This document shows, piece after piece, positions 63,468 through 64,000 of a stretch of 64,000 nt of DNA. Positions within the stretch are counted from its first letter, which is position 1; each line of letters begins with the position of its first letter. The stretch spans positions 4,774,001-4,838,000 of the forward strand of contig NZ_CP036298.1 in assembly GCF_007752135.1 (NCBI RefSeq), written 5' to 3'. A program made the position numbers and the translations under genes. The notes under the pieces were generated by a model. It had not been told where the DNA came from. It searched no databases and worked only from the letters and a program-made list of their open reading frames with translations. This DNA is from Aureliella helgolandensis (GTDB taxonomy: Bacteria; Planctomycetota; Planctomycetia; Pirellulales; Pirellulaceae).

Positions 63468-64000
63468 ATGCAGTCCAACGACCTCCTTCGAGAGCACCAA
63501 CTCAACCTAACGCGCCGACAACTATTAGGCCGCAGCGCACTGGGACTCGGTACAGCCGCCATGGCCGACTTACTAGCTCCCGATCTAGCAGTGGGTGCCG
63601 AGCCAAATCGCTTCCCCGAGGGAGGCATGCACCACCCTGCTAAAGCCAAACGCGTCATCTATTTGTTCATGAGTGGCGGACCGAGCCATTTGGACATGTG
63701 GGACTACAAGCCGAAGTTGAAGTCCCTGTTCAACGAGCAGTTGCCTAGCCATGTTCGAGACGGACAGCGGATCACAGGCATGTCGTCGAATCAGTCCAAT
63801 GGTCTCCCGATTTGCCCTTCCAAATACAAATTCACCAAGGTGGACAACAATGATTCAGGGGTATGGGTTAGCGAGCTGCTGCCGCACACGGCGCGCGTCA
63901 CCAAAGAGCTCTGCGTGATTCGCAGCGTGTTCACTGAAGCCATCAACCACGACCCCGCTATCACCTTCATTCAAACGGGCAGCCAGATTCCTGGCCGTCC
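63468..64000 (+). CDS. DUF1501-family protein, truncated by the window end
   Basis: The gene starts at ATG 63468, 16 bases after the PSD1 stop, and runs off the window. The first ~178 residues are seen. A twin-arginine signal (TRRQLLGRSALGLGTAAMAD) leads into KRVIYLFMSGGPSHLDMWDY and NDSGVWVSELLPHTARVTKE, the first conserved blocks of DUF1501, an alkaline-phosphatase-fold family. The pairing with a PSCyt/PSD1 gene is standard in planctomycetes; the substrate is unknown. Confidence 0.95.
   Translation, partial: MQSNDLLREHQLNLTRRQLLGRSALGLGTAAMADLLAPDLAVGAEPNRFPEGGMHHPAKAKRVIYLFMSGGPSHLDMWDYKPKLKSLFNEQLPSHVRDGQRITGMSSNQSNGLPICPSKYKFTKVDNNDSGVWVSELLPHTARVTKELCVIRSVFTEAINHDPAITFIQTGSQIPGR

Overview
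The window looks like chromosomal DNA of a planctomycete, probably of the Pirellulaceae type. The markers are a DUF1549/DUF1553 (PSCyt2/PSD1) cytochrome next to a DUF1501 protein, a DUF1559 prepilin-like protein, a secreted sulfatase, two FG-GAP/ASPIC_UnbV proteins paired with TPR proteins, and a tetrahydromethanopterin-dependent formyltransferase. Assignments rest on motifs and context read by eye; no database search was possible.

Region 1 (1-9619) is the right part of an integrated element that ends in a tRNA-Pro(GGG) gene. All its genes are on the + strand: an unrecognised protein, an AlpA-like HTH protein, a tiny ORF, a DUF669 protein, an archaeo-eukaryotic-type primase, a DnaB-like ATPase, an HTH protein, a GNAT-like fragment and a tyrosine integrase. 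An ISKra4-like element with a clean 8-bp target duplication (2792-2799 and 4394-4401) sits between the AlpA gene and the replication genes. Removing it in silico restores a chain of overlapping genes. No capsid or conjugation gene is visible, so this could be a phage satellite or an integrative plasmid; its left end lies outside the window.

Region 2 (9784-19474) holds endonuclease IV, a zinc-ribbon/GYF membrane protein, a C1-metabolism pair (formylmethanofuran:H4MPT formyltransferase and 5-formyl-THF cyclo-ligase), a proline-rich lipoprotein, a decayed IS4-type element with short repeats, an RluA-like protein, a molybdenum-carrier-like protein and a dGTPase-like HD protein.

Region 3 (19475-34274) is rich in signalling: an NhaD antiporter, a hybrid histidine kinase with its NtrC-type regulator, a FixJ-type regulator and a degenerate kinase-like protein. 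It also has a YeiH-type transporter, a stand-alone M41-like peptidase and tRNA-Ser(CGA).

Region 4 (34521-46198) has a DUF2784 protein, a CrtI-like flavoprotein near an acyl carrier protein, transketolase, a ~150-bp tandem repeat array split by an IS1182-like element, a sulfatase, an enoyl-CoA hydratase and an acyltransferase.

Region 5 (46199-64000) has lipoproteins, the DUF1559 protein, two tandem TPR + ASPIC/UnbV cassettes, glucose-6-phosphate isomerase, and the PSD1/DUF1501 pair that runs off the end.
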